Origin: Xestospongia muta
Taxonomy: Eukaryota > Porifera > Demospongiae > Haplosclerida > Petrosiidae
DNA: 64,000 nucleotides
NCBI GenBank assembly: GCA_963693285.1
Contig: OY848919.1
Span: 5,920,136 to 5,984,135, forward strand
Direction of reading: 5' to 3'
This document shows positions 37,945 to 49,020 of this stretch, piece by piece (positions within the stretch are counted from its first letter, which is position 1; each line of letters begins with the position of its first letter). A program made the position numbers and the translations under genes. The notes under the pieces were generated by a model. The model had not been told where the DNA came from and ran no database searches. It saw nothing but the letters and a program-made list of their open reading frames with translations.

Positions 37945-40202
37945 TCAGAATTTAACGAGTCTATTGTTGCCACGATCAGTTACCCACACTGATCCATTGG
38001 ATGCTACTGCTACTCCCATTGGATTGTTAAACCCTCCTATTGAGTGGATATAATTGCCATGTGGATCGAATATCAAAAGAGAATTTCTACTTTTGTTTAC
38101 TACAAGTGAATAACCAGCTGAATCAATAGCTATACCATGTGGATCATTAAGAAAAGATTGGTCATACTGACGAATATATTCACCTTCTGCAGTAAAGACA
38201 CAAACTGTCTTTAACATTGCATCAGTCACATGAAGGAAACCAGAGCAATCAAATGAAAGGCCTGTAGGATATTGAACATTTGTTGATACATGACAATTAA
38301 TAATATGAGAGCAAGAATCATCACTATGAAAAACCTGGATACGATTATTATGCAATTCTGCAACATATATCCTACCATCAGGACCAACACAGATATCCCA
38401 GGGATTTCGAAATTCCCCTTTGCTAGACCCTTTAATTCCAAACATCCCCAAAAACTCTCCTCCTAAAGTTAATTTGTGAATTCTACTCCCTGCTTTCTCT
38501 GCCACATACATTACATCACCATTAATAGCTATTCCCAAAGGACAATCAAACTGTAGAGGACCAGTTCCAAATGAGCCAATGGTAGTCTTCAGTCTTCCAC
38601 TGCTGTCATACACATATACACAGTGGTCATGACTACTAGTGACAAACATGTCGCCATTATTTGATAATGCCATGAAACATGGGTAACTTATTCCAGTAAT
38701 AGCCTGTATTGGGTTCTTAAGGGTAGTGTAATTTCGAAAAATAAGTAAATCGAATGGACTTCTTTGAATAGACCGACCTTCGATAGTAAGAGAAAGCTCG
38801 TGTTGACCTAACTGCTGAGGTGTCAAAGACACAAGGTAAGTACCATCACCACAATCTGTGGCATTAGCTTCAATTAGTGTTCCTTTCTCTTTAGCTGGAA
38901 CAAGCTTACCACTCACTATTGCACCTCCTTTAGATAACTTCTTCCCTTTTTCACCCTTTGAAATTACAGTAATTTTTAATTCTTCACTTGTGTGAACATA
39001 AGCAGGTACTTCTGCAGTGGTATCATTTGGTGATATCTCGTTAAATGTAATATCCACATTTTCTATCTTTGTAGCTAGTTCATCTGTATTTATATCTACT
39101 GATATAGTTGGAGATTCACATACTTTAAGAGAGGTCTGAGTAAACTCTTGCTGTAATTTCTTTGCTCTGGTCTGTAGTGTATGAGCAACTGATAGTAATT
39201 CAACATCATTGTACTCTCCTACAGCACTAGTTACAAAACTTTGATAATAAGTCATTGTCTCCAAGAGATGTCGGATCCCTTCTAGCTGAAAACAGAGATG
39301 AGCCTCTTTAGCATTAGCTACATCATTATTCTGAGCTAACAGAGCCTCCTTACGTTTATGTAAAAGTTGTTGAAAAGTGGCAAATGTTTGACATATGGTT
39401 GTATCTATCTCAATTTTACGAGTTTTTATCTTCTCTATTATCTCCTCTCCTGATATCAGGAATTTCTGAAGTTGTGTTTGTGCTTCTAGGAAAACTTGTA
39501 TGTTCTTATAAATTGTTGCCTTACTGCTGTCTACTTGTTTACTTACGTCAGTAATAGGATGGCCCTTGTGGTTAATGACAGTACATTCAATGCACACTGG
39601 AATAATACATTGTTGACAATAATACTTTAGTTGCTGATCAGTGTGATCTTGACAGGTATGGGAAAAAGATGGAATTAGTTTAGTAAGATTGTCTCGGGAC
39701 ATAGTACAAGCTTCTTGTAGAGTGAAAGAAGAGTGTGTGCGAGAAGACCGAACCCTCTGATGAGCATCCCAACATTGCTGACAAAGGAGATCTCTACACT
39801 CAATACAATACGCTACTGAAATATCCTCACTACATGAGTCACACAGAGAAGGAAGGTTAGAGGTGATTTTGCTAAGAATGTCAGATTGTCTATTGACAAA
39901 ATAAAGGCTACGTGGAAGAGAAGTAACTCCACTACGTGGTACTGGTGTTGTCTGATGACAGAAGGGACAAGTGAGTGAGTTAGTCTTAGTACCTTCAGTA
40001 ATGAGAGAATGGACACATTGAGTACAGAAGGAGTGACAACAAGACAGCATACGAGGGTCAAGATAAGGTTGACTACACTTTAGACAATAAGTAGAACTCA
40101 AATTAGCCTATGTGTGTAGACAGTCATATTAAATCCCATCAATAATATACTACTTACATATCCCAGAGGTCCACTAGAAGTACTACTGGCAGCAGAAGTC
40201 AT
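37945..40202 (-). CDS. TRIM-NHL protein (RING, two B-boxes, coiled coil, filamin repeat, NHL repeats), 735 aa
   Basis: Two exons: 40158-40202 (15 codons, 'MTSAASSTSSGPLGY') and 37945-40107, joined over a 50-nt intron with GTAAGT/CATAG ends in phase 0. The large exon alone has no ATG before the RING, so this first exon supplies the start. RING at about 23-66 ('CLKCSQPYLDP', 'CCHSFCTQC', 'CPFC'). B-box 1 is about 104-142, B-box 2 about 164-207, coiled coil about 212-345, filamin-type Ig about 382-477, and NHL repeats run from about 482 to the end ('WDICVGPDGRIYVAE', 'NPMGVAVASNGSVWV'). It is likely a cytoplasmic E3 ubiquitin ligase; NHL repeats bind RNA or protein. The full TRIM-NHL domain order is kept and all zinc ligands appear present. 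Confidence 0.92.
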
Positions 40203-40620
40203 TACTGAGATACGAATTGAATTTAATACACAGGTCGTAAATAAGGTCAAAGATAAGACACGTAACAGTTATGATAATGACATCATACTAGTTGTAAAAT
40301 AATAATGTTGTGTTAATATTATTTTAAAATAATTTGCCTATAGTATCATGTACAGAAAACGTGGATACTGATTTACAATGTGCATCGGCAGTTACTCATG
40401 CAGGCTACATTCATTTATCACTTTGAAAATCCCATCCAACTATGATGCAAAGTTATATTATTGTAAACTACATATCCAAACAGTCCCAAAATTATAACTA
40501 ATTGAGCTTTAAAACAACAGAAAGATACAGTTCATACACTCAGAGTTAAATAAAGCATATTATTGCTTCAAAATTTACAAATTATAGTTTTATAGAGTGC
40601 ATATTAAGGTAATGTGTATG
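40203..40620. other. 5' flank of TRIM-NHL gene
   Basis: No gene seen. The segment GTTATGATAATGACAT at about 40268-40283 recurs at about 42600-42616 beside a broken NHL copy, indicating that this flank was duplicated with the gene. Confidence 0.4.
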
Positions 40621-41240
40621 TTACTTGATGTGAAGTTCAACAAGGTCAAGAGGAGTACCATGAACATAAAACTGACAGTAATTATAATCACATGTAACCA
40701 ATTCAATATCATCACTGAATGTCTCATCTAGCACCTTAACTAACTGTTACAACCTAGGTGATACACAACAGGTAGACTAACTAAATACTAGGCATTCTTG
40801 AACATCCTAGGGGGGAAAGTATCATTAGGGTGAAAGACAATAGCCTCATTAACACTAAGTCCAGATTCACATAAGTAATCATTACTGAAAAATGGTATAG
40901 TGACGTTCATGTATTGATTGCCATTGTTACAAGGACAACAACAAAAGTGATTTCTTCTTTGCTCATAGCTACAATGCCAGTATGATGATTATTTCATAAT
41001 TAATCCAACATATGCTGGTGTTAAAGATCCTATTATATTGTATTAGTCCAGTTGAACAAGGTGAACCAAATTCACTCACACTAAGAATTGCTACACTTGT
41101 CCAGCCTCCCATCCATCACACTGACTACCCTCCATATCAGTAATTTCAATCTGACTACCATTAGATATATTAATGTTATACTGTAATAACTTGAAGGAGA
41201 GTATGATTTACCTCGTATAATTGACTACATGGAGTTGGAT
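40621..41240 (-). pseudogene. Remnant of a Cys-containing extracellular protein gene
   Basis: Minus-strand exon-like pieces. 'ISNGSQIEITDMEGSQCDGW' lies near 41125-41185. 'CPCNNGNQYMNVTIPFF' then 'SNDYLCESGLSVNEAIVF' lie near 40830-40940, ending at an in-frame stop. After an AG acceptor, 'DIELVTCDYNYCQFYVHG' runs to a TAA at 40621-40623. The pattern recalls a Cys-rich, lectin- or fibrinogen-like secreted family I associate with sponges and cnidarians. I cannot name the family with confidence, and stops between pieces suggest decay. Confidence 0.35.
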
Positions 41241-41903
41241 ATACCGATGGGCATAAGATGTAGTTTTTATGACCAGTTTAACATTGTACTATTAATGTCT
41301 TTTCATTGTTAGACAGATCACAAAAATTCTGCAGATACAGCAAAGGCTTATGACTTTTACTATCACAGTCAACCTTTCAATAAGAGGATCCTTCAAATAA
41401 ACATAAAAGAACAAGAAAGAAAAATGTCCAAAGGAGACAAAAATAGAGTAATCAAAAAATAATCAGAAACAAATGGATAGCCAAGTGAGCACACATTACA
41501 GTAAACCAATTTTGAGCCTGGTCTAGTCAAATAGAATATTGGTGTAGTAAGTGAGCCTTTCAAGCATAGACAAGGAAATTGTTTTTTTTGGTGTGATATT
41601 GCATATTTTAACCAAAAGGACGGCCACTGTGGAGTATTTTCAAGAGAATAAGTTATCAAGAGATTAATGACCAAAGAGAACAGATTGTAGATATCACAAA
41701 GGATTTCTATTGATGTAGACTTGACTGCACCAAAGAGAGGTTTATATTGGGAGAGCAAACTTTAATGGAGCTCTATTATAGTAAGAGAGAGAGGTTTGTT
41801 TTAAGAACATCACCTTTAGTTTGGATTGAATGTTGTAGTCTTATAAATGTACAACATGTAAGAAATTGTGTAGTTGCTAAAAACATTGATTTTAAAACTT
41901 TCC
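41241..41903. other. Intergenic, nothing recognised
   Basis: An open frame of 121 codons on the minus strand (41393-41758) has no recognisable domain and atypical composition. I see no gene. Confidence 0.3.
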
Positions 41904-42284
41904 AGACCCACTATTACCAAAATTACCCCCCCCCCCAAACTCTCCTTCTAAAATTAACCTATGGATTCTATTTTATCTAAATTCTACCACATACTTTACA
42001 TCTTCACTAATAGCTATTCCAATCGGATCAATAACTGTAGAGGACCAATTCTATATGAAACAATAGTAGTAGTTTTTGGGCTGTCATATATATAATTATA
42101 TACAGTGTTTACCACAACAAGTGACAAATGTTTCACTGTCATTTTAAAAAGCTAGGAACCATGAGTAATTCTGTACTGGGTTCTTGAGAGTAGTGTAATC
42201 TCAAGTAGTAAACACAGAAGCAATAAATAACCATGGGGTATCATTTATAGACTGACCTTTGATGGTCAGGGAGATTTTATGTTC
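41904..42284 (-). pseudogene. Broken copy 1 of the TRIM-NHL 3' part (NHL and end of filamin repeat)
   Basis: Matches 38423-38805 of the TRIM-NHL gene base by base with many substitutions and small indels. For example, 'AACTCTCCTTCTAAAATTAACCT' corresponds to the segment before 'SRIHKLTLGGEF', and 'AGACTGACCTTTGATGGTCAG' to the end of the filamin repeat. A poly-C run (41929-41939) sits near its start. No usable frame. Confidence 0.72.
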
Positions 42285-42616
42285 AATACACATTTATGAT
42301 TAATACATATACCCCGAGAATACAACAGTTGACCATTATCAGATCCTTTACTACCATAATTACACAAAAATTCTCCTCTTAATGTAAACTTGTGAATCCT
42401 ATGACCAATATTCTCTACTGCATAATAATAATTCTCTACTATGTCTCCATTAATAACTATTACCATGGGACTATTAAACTGTGATGGACTCGTTCGCTTG
42501 AGCCAATGATAAACTTCAGTCTTCCACAGTTGTCATATATATATATACAGTAGTTAGTACTACTAGTGACAAACATATCATTATTAGAAGATAATGCTAT
42601 GTTATGATAATGACAT
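42285..42616 (-). pseudogene. Broken copy 2 of TRIM-NHL NHL repeats
   Basis: Directly adjoins copy 1. The minus strand still reads 'HRIHKFTLRGEFLCNYGSKG', matching 'SRIHKLTLGGEFLGMFGIKG' of the intact gene. At its upstream edge it jumps to sequence matching the 5' flank of the intact gene (GTTATGATAATGACAT), so most of the coding region was deleted in this copy. Confidence 0.72.
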
Positions 42617-43000
42617 AGTAGTAATATTAACTTCATAGTATATAGGTTATATTATTATTATTTGTTAGAAATGTACTTAGAGCAGCAATTCAAATCAAAG
42701 CCCTCATAATAATAGGAATCACTATGTGATCACTTATTATTCAAACCTTATATTGTCAATTATTCTATATATTTTTTAATTATTTTTAGTAATGATGAAT
42801 CAGAGAGAGAAAAAACAAGTTACAAAAATCAGTCAGATATAACAACTAAAAGAGTCAGAGGTATTTAGTCACCAGAAATTTCTGGAAGAGTCTATAAAAT
42901 AATTAACACCTCTAAAAACACGATGTAATAGGTTAATTTATGTCTAATGTAAACAGTCAAAAGTGTCATGCTTCAATATATATTAATCTATCTCAATTAA
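42617..43000. other. Intergenic
   Basis: AT-rich, no gene seen. Confidence 0.3.
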
Positions 43001-43640
43001 TTATAGCTATAGTTTTGAAAAAAATAGTGAAATCACTGTATAAATAACAGGTAAACCTCAAAAATCCACACCATTTCCTAATAACATTCCTACCTTTACT
43101 TTACACTTGCTCACTAACAAATCTCTACTAATAATTAATACTAAGTCACTGATTAAAGATGTAAGTAAACTCAATAGAGCTACATCCCTTTTATCATATG
43201 CAAGTGATCACCACTTGAAGACATGCTTCAGCTTTAAAATTCAGTGTATAAAGTAACTTAGCCCAAGTCTGGTTCAAATAGACTGGAGGTGTTGGTCTTG
43301 AGTTACTATATATCTTCAGTGTCCTCTTTTACACAATTATAACCTAATTGGATGATCATGACATAACAGATGAATAAGTGGACTTTTGATAAAACATTGT
43401 GTCATTTCATGACTATCTATAAACTGTCCATTTCATAGGTAATGATTACAGTATTATTAATTAGTTACAGGATTATTACTAATATTTACTATATATCAAA
43501 CTATATCAAACTATATCATATCTTTGCTGATCAAAGTCATGCACATCATTGCAACCACCATATATCCATTGTGAAAGTAAAGCTCAAATACACTCATGGT
43601 AACTTATCTAGTGGTAAATTAGTTTGTCCTGGAGCTACTG
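43000..43640. repeat. Dispersed repeat, copy 2 (short form)
   Basis: Matches the two ends of the block at 29960-31420 in the same orientation. The ends meet near 43285-43315, where copy 1 has an extra ~0.8 kb. Confidence 0.65.
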
Positions 43641-43651
43641 CATCTAATCCT

Positions 43652-43678
43652 CTGTGTGTGTGTGTGTGTGTGTGTGCA

Positions 43679-43721
<43 letters not shown>

Positions 43722-43738
43722 CAGACAGACACAGAGAG
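43652..43738. repeat. (TG)n then (GA)n / (CAGA)n microsatellite
   Basis: Compound simple repeat: TG run to about 43688, GA run to about 43714, then CAGA units. Confidence 0.95.
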
Positions 43739-44227
43739 TATTAGCTTATTTCTTATACCAGTATTGGCACATATAAAAGTCATTTTACTTATCTATGTGT
43801 GTTAGTCAATTTTAGGGAAGCCAGCATGAAATTTGGTTTTCTTTGTTACAGTAAAATTGTTATCTAAGCTATACAATTCATTATTATATGTTCTCAATTG
43901 TCTATGCAGTATTCCCAGTCAACTGATAAATGTTAAGAAATAATATGTAATTATAACAACTCGTCACACAATCATAGCATTAATTATTTGATGTGGTTAT
44001 CACTACCTCTACCACTATGCCATTAACAGAAATGTTATGAAAGTCAAAAGGTAGACATTTGAAAATAAATTTTATTTAACTGAATCTAATGTCAATTAAA
44101 TAAGTATTAAAGTAAACAAACTTCAGTATATTTACAGTACGACTTTAGTATATCAAATTGACTATTATAATGATACATATACACTCTTTAAAATACAAAT
44201 GTTAAACACGAAAATTATTTGGTTCTA

Positions 44228-47200
44228 TTAATTATTAGAACTTAATAAAGGTTCTCTGTATTCACACGATTTGTAAAATGAGTTAGTAACTGCCAGTAAT
44301 GGTTTGTGTGAAAGCATTTTCTGCTTATACTTGTGCTGCATCAAATGAAACATTACTGTTATTGAAGACATCTTGCCAGTTACCAGTAGAATATGATACA
44401 ACAATATTGCCAAGAATGTGAAGAACACAATAAAGACCATGGCAGACACAAACACTACGATAGCTTGATATTTAAAATCTATAAAGAAAAACCAAGTTGT
44501 TGTGTATATCATAACAATGTTAAGTATAAGACAAGAGTCAAGGAAGTATATAACTTTGCTCTTATATGGTTTGAAGTAAACATGTAAAAGCAGTAGAAGA
44601 ACCACAAAGGGAGTTGTTATAACATATATTTTAAGAACATTCCTAGCTCTTAGTGATGTATATATGACATATATTCCAACCAAGAAAACAAGTCTAGCTA
44701 CAAACCAGTACTCCTTCCCTTCCTTATATGGAGCATGGATAGCTTCTAGTAGAGGTCGAATGTATTTGTTTACTTTTGTGCGGCGCATAGGTCTGGCAAA
44801 AATGAGAATAAGGACATAGGGTAGCAAAAGAGAAATGACAATCACCAATGTGATCATCATTAGAATAAGATGTGATCCACTACCATATTCTATTGACCCA
44901 TCCCAATACCAAACTTTGGAACTATTATGTGAATCATAATAGATTTTTGCTGAAGTAAACACATCAATAATTGCTAGTAAAAGTTTTGAGAATGAGAGGT
45001 GTACAATAGTAACGAGTATTTGAACTGAGGAATGAGCTATTCTGTTAGAAACCTTGGGAGAAAAGCGACTGATGATAATAAGGACAACAACTATTGTCAG
45101 CAAATAAATTGGAAAAATTAAACTGAGGCCAGCTTTCCATAATTCTGTCATCCCATCATAAAAACATAGAGGAAAACCAAGATTCAGATTCAATATAGAC
45201 AAAAAAATAAGACAAAATTTTGAGTAAGGCTTTTGATGAAGGTTTAATAATAATAAATCTGTGATACCACAATTAGCTATATGAGTATAGAATATAATTC
45301 CATTGAGTGTACCAGTTGTCAATGTAAGTCTGAGAACGTATAACAGGTAAATGAGTAGGGGACCAGCTATTGCATAGAGGACTATTGTCAACAACCACCA
45401 ATTACTACATTGTCTACATTCTGTTGAACCAAATACAACACTTAGTTTTTGACCTTCTTTATGTCTACTACAACTACCACACAATGGACCTTCACGATGA
45501 TATAGACACAGTGGTTGGAGAGTTTCTTTGTTACAAGTCTTGCTCTTTGATATTGTCATATTGTTAGTTGAAGAACTGCAAAAAAAGGACCCATTAATAT
45601 TACAATAGCCAAGTGGACATACTAGTGAAACACCAAAACCTGTGGATGTATTCATATAACCAGCCCAGGTGTTAACAAATAAACCTGGTCTAACCATTGA
45701 CAGGTAATTAATGTCACAATCAGCCTTAAATCCATAAACCAAATTAAATTCTTCATTATAAAAAGCTGATGAGCACCCACATTGGTTTGTTCCATTTTGC
45801 CAAACAAAACCTAAAGGACAATGTTGTACTGTAACATTGACAACTAAAGCAGCTGGTAAACTAGGTAGAGAAAATACTAATTTTCCTTCAGTGGTATTAG
45901 AGCCTTTGCTATATATTATAAGATCAAATGAGGTACAATTATTACTTTCATGAAGTATTTGTTCTTGGTTGTTGTGTAACCTTAAACTGTTGCTTTTTTT
46001 AGCAATGGTAACTGAAATTGTTGAATAGACATTTCTGTTTAGATCATCAATAGATGCCATGTAGATCTTGATATTCTGACCTGGATAGGTGTTAAATGGT
46101 TTAATGGAATATCTTTGCGTACCATTAGGATAACATAAAGTTAGATTTGAAGCTAAAGTTGATATATTGTGCAGTTTATTTACTTTCTTGTTTCCAATGA
46201 AATGAAAGTGGGTTCTGTAAAATTCTAATAATTCTGTATTATTAGAAACTTTTTGCTTGACTCGACATGAAAAGAGTGGATAGGCGTATATTGAATTACC
46301 AGCATAGATAGCTACATTTTCTGTAAAAGAAATATTCATTTCTTTTGCAATATTAATTAATTGTATGATACATTGATCTTTTAGTAATAAGCTATTTTTT
46401 ATACCAGAACTTGCATATATTGCTCCACCAATTTCCTGAGCTCGATTATTAGAAAAGTTAACTACAGCTCCTCCAATAAAATAAAGATATCCATTACCCA
46501 GTAATCTAATAGCAGCACCTTTGGATCCAACATTGTTGCTAAAAGTCACATTGGCATATTTAGAGAGATAAACATTGGAGTTGAGAGCATCAATCACAGA
46601 TCCATAGTTATTAGTGAAGGTTGATGTTCCAGTAATAGATATATTAGCTATGTTACTAAATGAAAAGATTCCTGTAGTTGAAACAGGTTTAAAAGTTAAC
46701 TTTTGAGAGTTTTTCATTGCATAAATATCTTCAAGAACAATGGAGATGTTTGCAAACTTCTTAGCATTATCATAGACAGACATAAAAAGACAAGCTCCAG
46801 TTTGCTGTACTAAGTTATTTTGAAAGCTGTTGTTTTTAAAATGAATATCTATATTAACAGTCTTATCTAGGTCAGCTACACCAACAAATACAACACCAGT
46901 AGGTAAATAATTATGGCCATGACCTGTATGATTATAAAACTTTGTATTTTGAACTAACAATAATTGGGGTTGAGTCATGGATAAATCTGTTACTTTAATC
47001 CAATATAAAGCAAGAGCTGCTCCATGTAAAATTGACTTAGGACCATTAGTATTATTAGAAAACAGAGAGTTATCAACAATTGTGCTTGTATTAAGAGAAC
47101 TGTTGTAATGAAGAACAAGCAGACCACCTGGTGAATTATAACTTCCCACATTAGATGTAAATTGTGTATTGTTAATAGTAACACTGGCAAAATTTGTTTT

Positions 47201-48004
47201 TTGAGTATAAAGTACAGTCAGACCAGCAGCATTAACAATATTCAAGTAATTATTAGAGAACTCAGTCATATAGGGATATCCTTTATGTAAATCAAAATTA
47301 TTTTTAAAATGTGCATAGTTGACAGTAACACATGTAGGATACATCATTAGTTGATGGTCAAAGAAATGCAGAAGAGCACCACAACCAATTTTCTTTCTTT
47401 TGTGTTCAATATGACGATATAGGTTAGTACTAAGAGTTGAATAAGATATATTTACTTCACTGATACTAGAATCATTCAGATTTATACCAATCATAGCAAA
47501 CCCATATGAGTAGTAGATGTTAACTTGACTCATAATGACCTGACAATGAACAAAGACTAAGGCAGCAGCATGAGATGAAGTGTAATACAGAGATGAACTA
47601 TTGAGGTAGTGAGTGATTGTAGAATCTTGTATAGCAGAGAGATAAGAACCACAATCCTTAAATATCAATCGTTCTAGAGTCACTGTGGTGTTAAAGAAAG
47701 CCAGACCTCTTCTAGACTGTGGATGAATCTTTGAGGTGTCATTATGAACGCATGTTATAGTTGCCCATTCTGTGTAAGAATCACTGTGTATATCAATCTT
47801 ACTAGTCTGGTTACTTGTCACTTGACAGAAAATACCACGCAAGAGAGTAAAATTGACAGAGCTGTTTAATGATAAAACAAGATGTTTGGAGGACCAGGTT
47901 GTGTCACACAGGTACTTCTCTAAATCTGATGACGAGTTAATATGGAATGTTTCAAAACAATTTCCTAGAAAAAAAAGTACCAGGATAATTGAAAGTAAGG
48001 ACAT
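44228..48004 (-). CDS. Beta-helix ectodomain multi-pass membrane receptor, copy 1 (1,258 aa, intronless)
   Basis: Single exon, ATG at 48002-48004. Residues 1-18 look like a signal peptide. About 20-780 is a Ser/Thr/Asn-rich ectodomain with many N-glycosylation sequons and repeated patterns such as 'GAAIRLLGNGYLYFIGG' and 'GGAIYASSG', typical of right-handed parallel beta-helix proteins. A Cys-rich box ('PLCGSCSRHKEG', 'ECRQCSNWW') lies near 838-868. About ten membrane segments follow to near 1210, with a short cytoplasmic tail ending 'REPLLSSN'. It is probably a surface receptor or adhesion protein (inference). Most residues are the same as in the gene at 58691-62467 (roughly nine in ten by eye). 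Confidence 0.85.
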   Translation of the reverse strand: MSLLSIILVLFFLGNCFETFHINSSSDLEKYLCDTTWSSKHLVLSLNSSVNFTLLRGIFCQVTSNQTSKIDIHSDSYTEWATITCVHNDTSKIHPQSRRGLAFFNTTVTLERLIFKDCGSYLSAIQDSTITHYLNSSSLYYTSSHAAALVFVHCQVIMSQVNIYYSYGFAMIGINLNDSSISEVNISYSTLSTNLYRHIEHKRKKIGCGALLHFFDHQLMMYPTCVTVNYAHFKNNFDLHKGYPYMTEFSNNYLNIVNAAGLTVLYTQKTNFASVTINNTQFTSNVGSYNSPGGLLVLHYNSSLNTSTIVDNSLFSNNTNGPKSILHGAALALYWIKVTDLSMTQPQLLLVQNTKFYNHTGHGHNYLPTGVVFVGVADLDKTVNIDIHFKNNSFQNNLVQQTGACLFMSVYDNAKKFANISIVLEDIYAMKNSQKLTFKPVSTTGIFSFSNIANISITGTSTFTNNYGSVIDALNSNVYLSKYANVTFSNNVGSKGAAIRLLGNGYLYFIGGAVVNFSNNRAQEIGGAIYASSGIKNSLLLKDQCIIQLINIAKEMNISFTENVAIYAGNSIYAYPLFSCRVKQKVSNNTELLEFYRTHFHFIGNKKVNKLHNISTLASNLTLCYPNGTQRYSIKPFNTYPGQNIKIYMASIDDLNRNVYSTISVTIAKKSNSLRLHNNQEQILHESNNCTSFDLIIYSKGSNTTEGKLVFSLPSLPAALVVNVTVQHCPLGFVWQNGTNQCGCSSAFYNEEFNLVYGFKADCDINYLSMVRPGLFVNTWAGYMNTSTGFGVSLVCPLGYCNINGSFFCSSSTNNMTISKSKTCNKETLQPLCLYHREGPLCGSCSRHKEGQKLSVVFGSTECRQCSNWWLLTIVLYAIAGPLLIYLLYVLRLTLTTGTLNGIIFYTHIANCGITDLLLLNLHQKPYSKFCLIFLSILNLNLGFPLCFYDGMTELWKAGLSLIFPIYLLTIVVVLIIISRFSPKVSNRIAHSSVQILVTIVHLSFSKLLLAIIDVFTSAKIYYDSHNSSKVWYWDGSIEYGSGSHLILMMITLVIVISLLLPYVLILIFARPMRRTKVNKYIRPLLEAIHAPYKEGKEYWFVARLVFLVGIYVIYTSLRARNVLKIYVITTPFVVLLLLLHVYFKPYKSKVIYFLDSCLILNIVMIYTTTWFFFIDFKYQAIVVFVSAMVFIVFFTFLAILLYHILLVTGKMSSITVMFHLMQHKYKQKMLSHKPLLAVTNSFYKSCEYREPLLSSNN

Positions 48005-48216
48005 TTTAACAAGAGTTTGACTACACTAAATAACGCAAAAATTAACTCCTTAAATATTGTCTGTAGTTGATTTTGCTATCCTTTGCAATAACTGATATTG
48101 TTATTACAATAAATTGAAAGTAAAGATAGATGTCATTTTACAAATACACAATGCAAGTTGAATTTCAGATTTTTCAAAATCATTCATAGCTACTGTTGGG
48201 AATAACTTACATGACA
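48005..48216 (-). promoter_or_regulatory. Conserved 5' flank of receptor copy 1
   Basis: Shared, with few changes, with the flank upstream of the copy at 58691-62467 and with 57625-57840. It includes GTTTGACTACACTAAATAA and CTTTGCAATAAC. It likely contains the promoter but no defined element is visible. Confidence 0.4.
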
Positions 48217-49020
48217 TTTACCAATGTGATGATCATTACAATGAGATGTAATCTATTACCATATTCTATTGACCCATTCCATTACCATACTTTGGAACTA
48301 TTATCTGAATGATAATAGAATATTGCTGAATTAAACACATCAATAATTGATAAAAATAGTTCTGAGATGAGAGGTGTACAACAGTACAAACTATATAAAA
48401 TGAGGAATGAGCAGTTATGTTAGAAAGGTTTAGATAAAATATCTGAGGATAATAATGAAAACAACTATTGTCCAGAGGCAAGTGAAAATACTAAACTGTG
48501 AACAGCTTTCCACAACTTTGTGATTCCATTGTTAAAACATGAAGGGAAACTGAAATTCAGATTCAATATAGGCATAAAAATAAGGCAAAACTTTGAGTTT
48601 GTCTCCTGATAAAGGTTTAACAATAATAGATCTGTGATGACACAATTAGTAGCCTGATCATAAAATATAATTCCATTTAATATATAACGTGAGTCTGAGA
48701 ACATATACCAGATAAATGAGGAGGGGACCATATACTGCATAGATGAATGCTATCCGCAACCACAAATTAGTACATTTTTCATTCTGTAAAACCAAATACC
48801 ATACTAAGTTTTTGGCCTACTATAAGCCTACTACAACTACCACACAATGGACCTACACGATGATAACATTCCAGCCATGTACACTACAAATTAGACGTTA
48901 AATAACATATCAATTTTCAAAGTGAATTCATATTATTTGAAGTGTATATATCATTATTTGTAGAACTAAAAAAGAAGTAAGTACAACTGGACATTCAATT
49001 GAGATCACAAACAGATATTA
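48217..49020 (-). pseudogene. Truncated receptor copy (membrane region only)
   Basis: Begins in the middle of the membrane region. Minus-strand frames read 'LNGIIFYDQATNCVITDLLL', 'SKFCLIFMPILNLNFSF' and farther upstream a weakened Cys box, then a fading match to 'STNNM'. Frameshifts and stops are present. Its lower-coordinate edge joins the flank of the intact gene at a short shared sequence. Confidence 0.75.

Noticed and set aside
41393..41758. 121-codon minus-strand frame
   Set aside because: Hydrophobic but without family resemblance, splice signals or duplicate support.
43442..43744. 100-codon plus-strand frame
   Set aside because: Lies in the dispersed repeat and ends in translated TG and GA microsatellites; the matching region of copy 1 has a stop.
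44393..44587. Plus-strand frames conserved in both receptor copies (also at 58856-59050)
   Set aside because: Antisense shadows of the conserved membrane-region coding sequence; conservation comes from the minus-strand gene.
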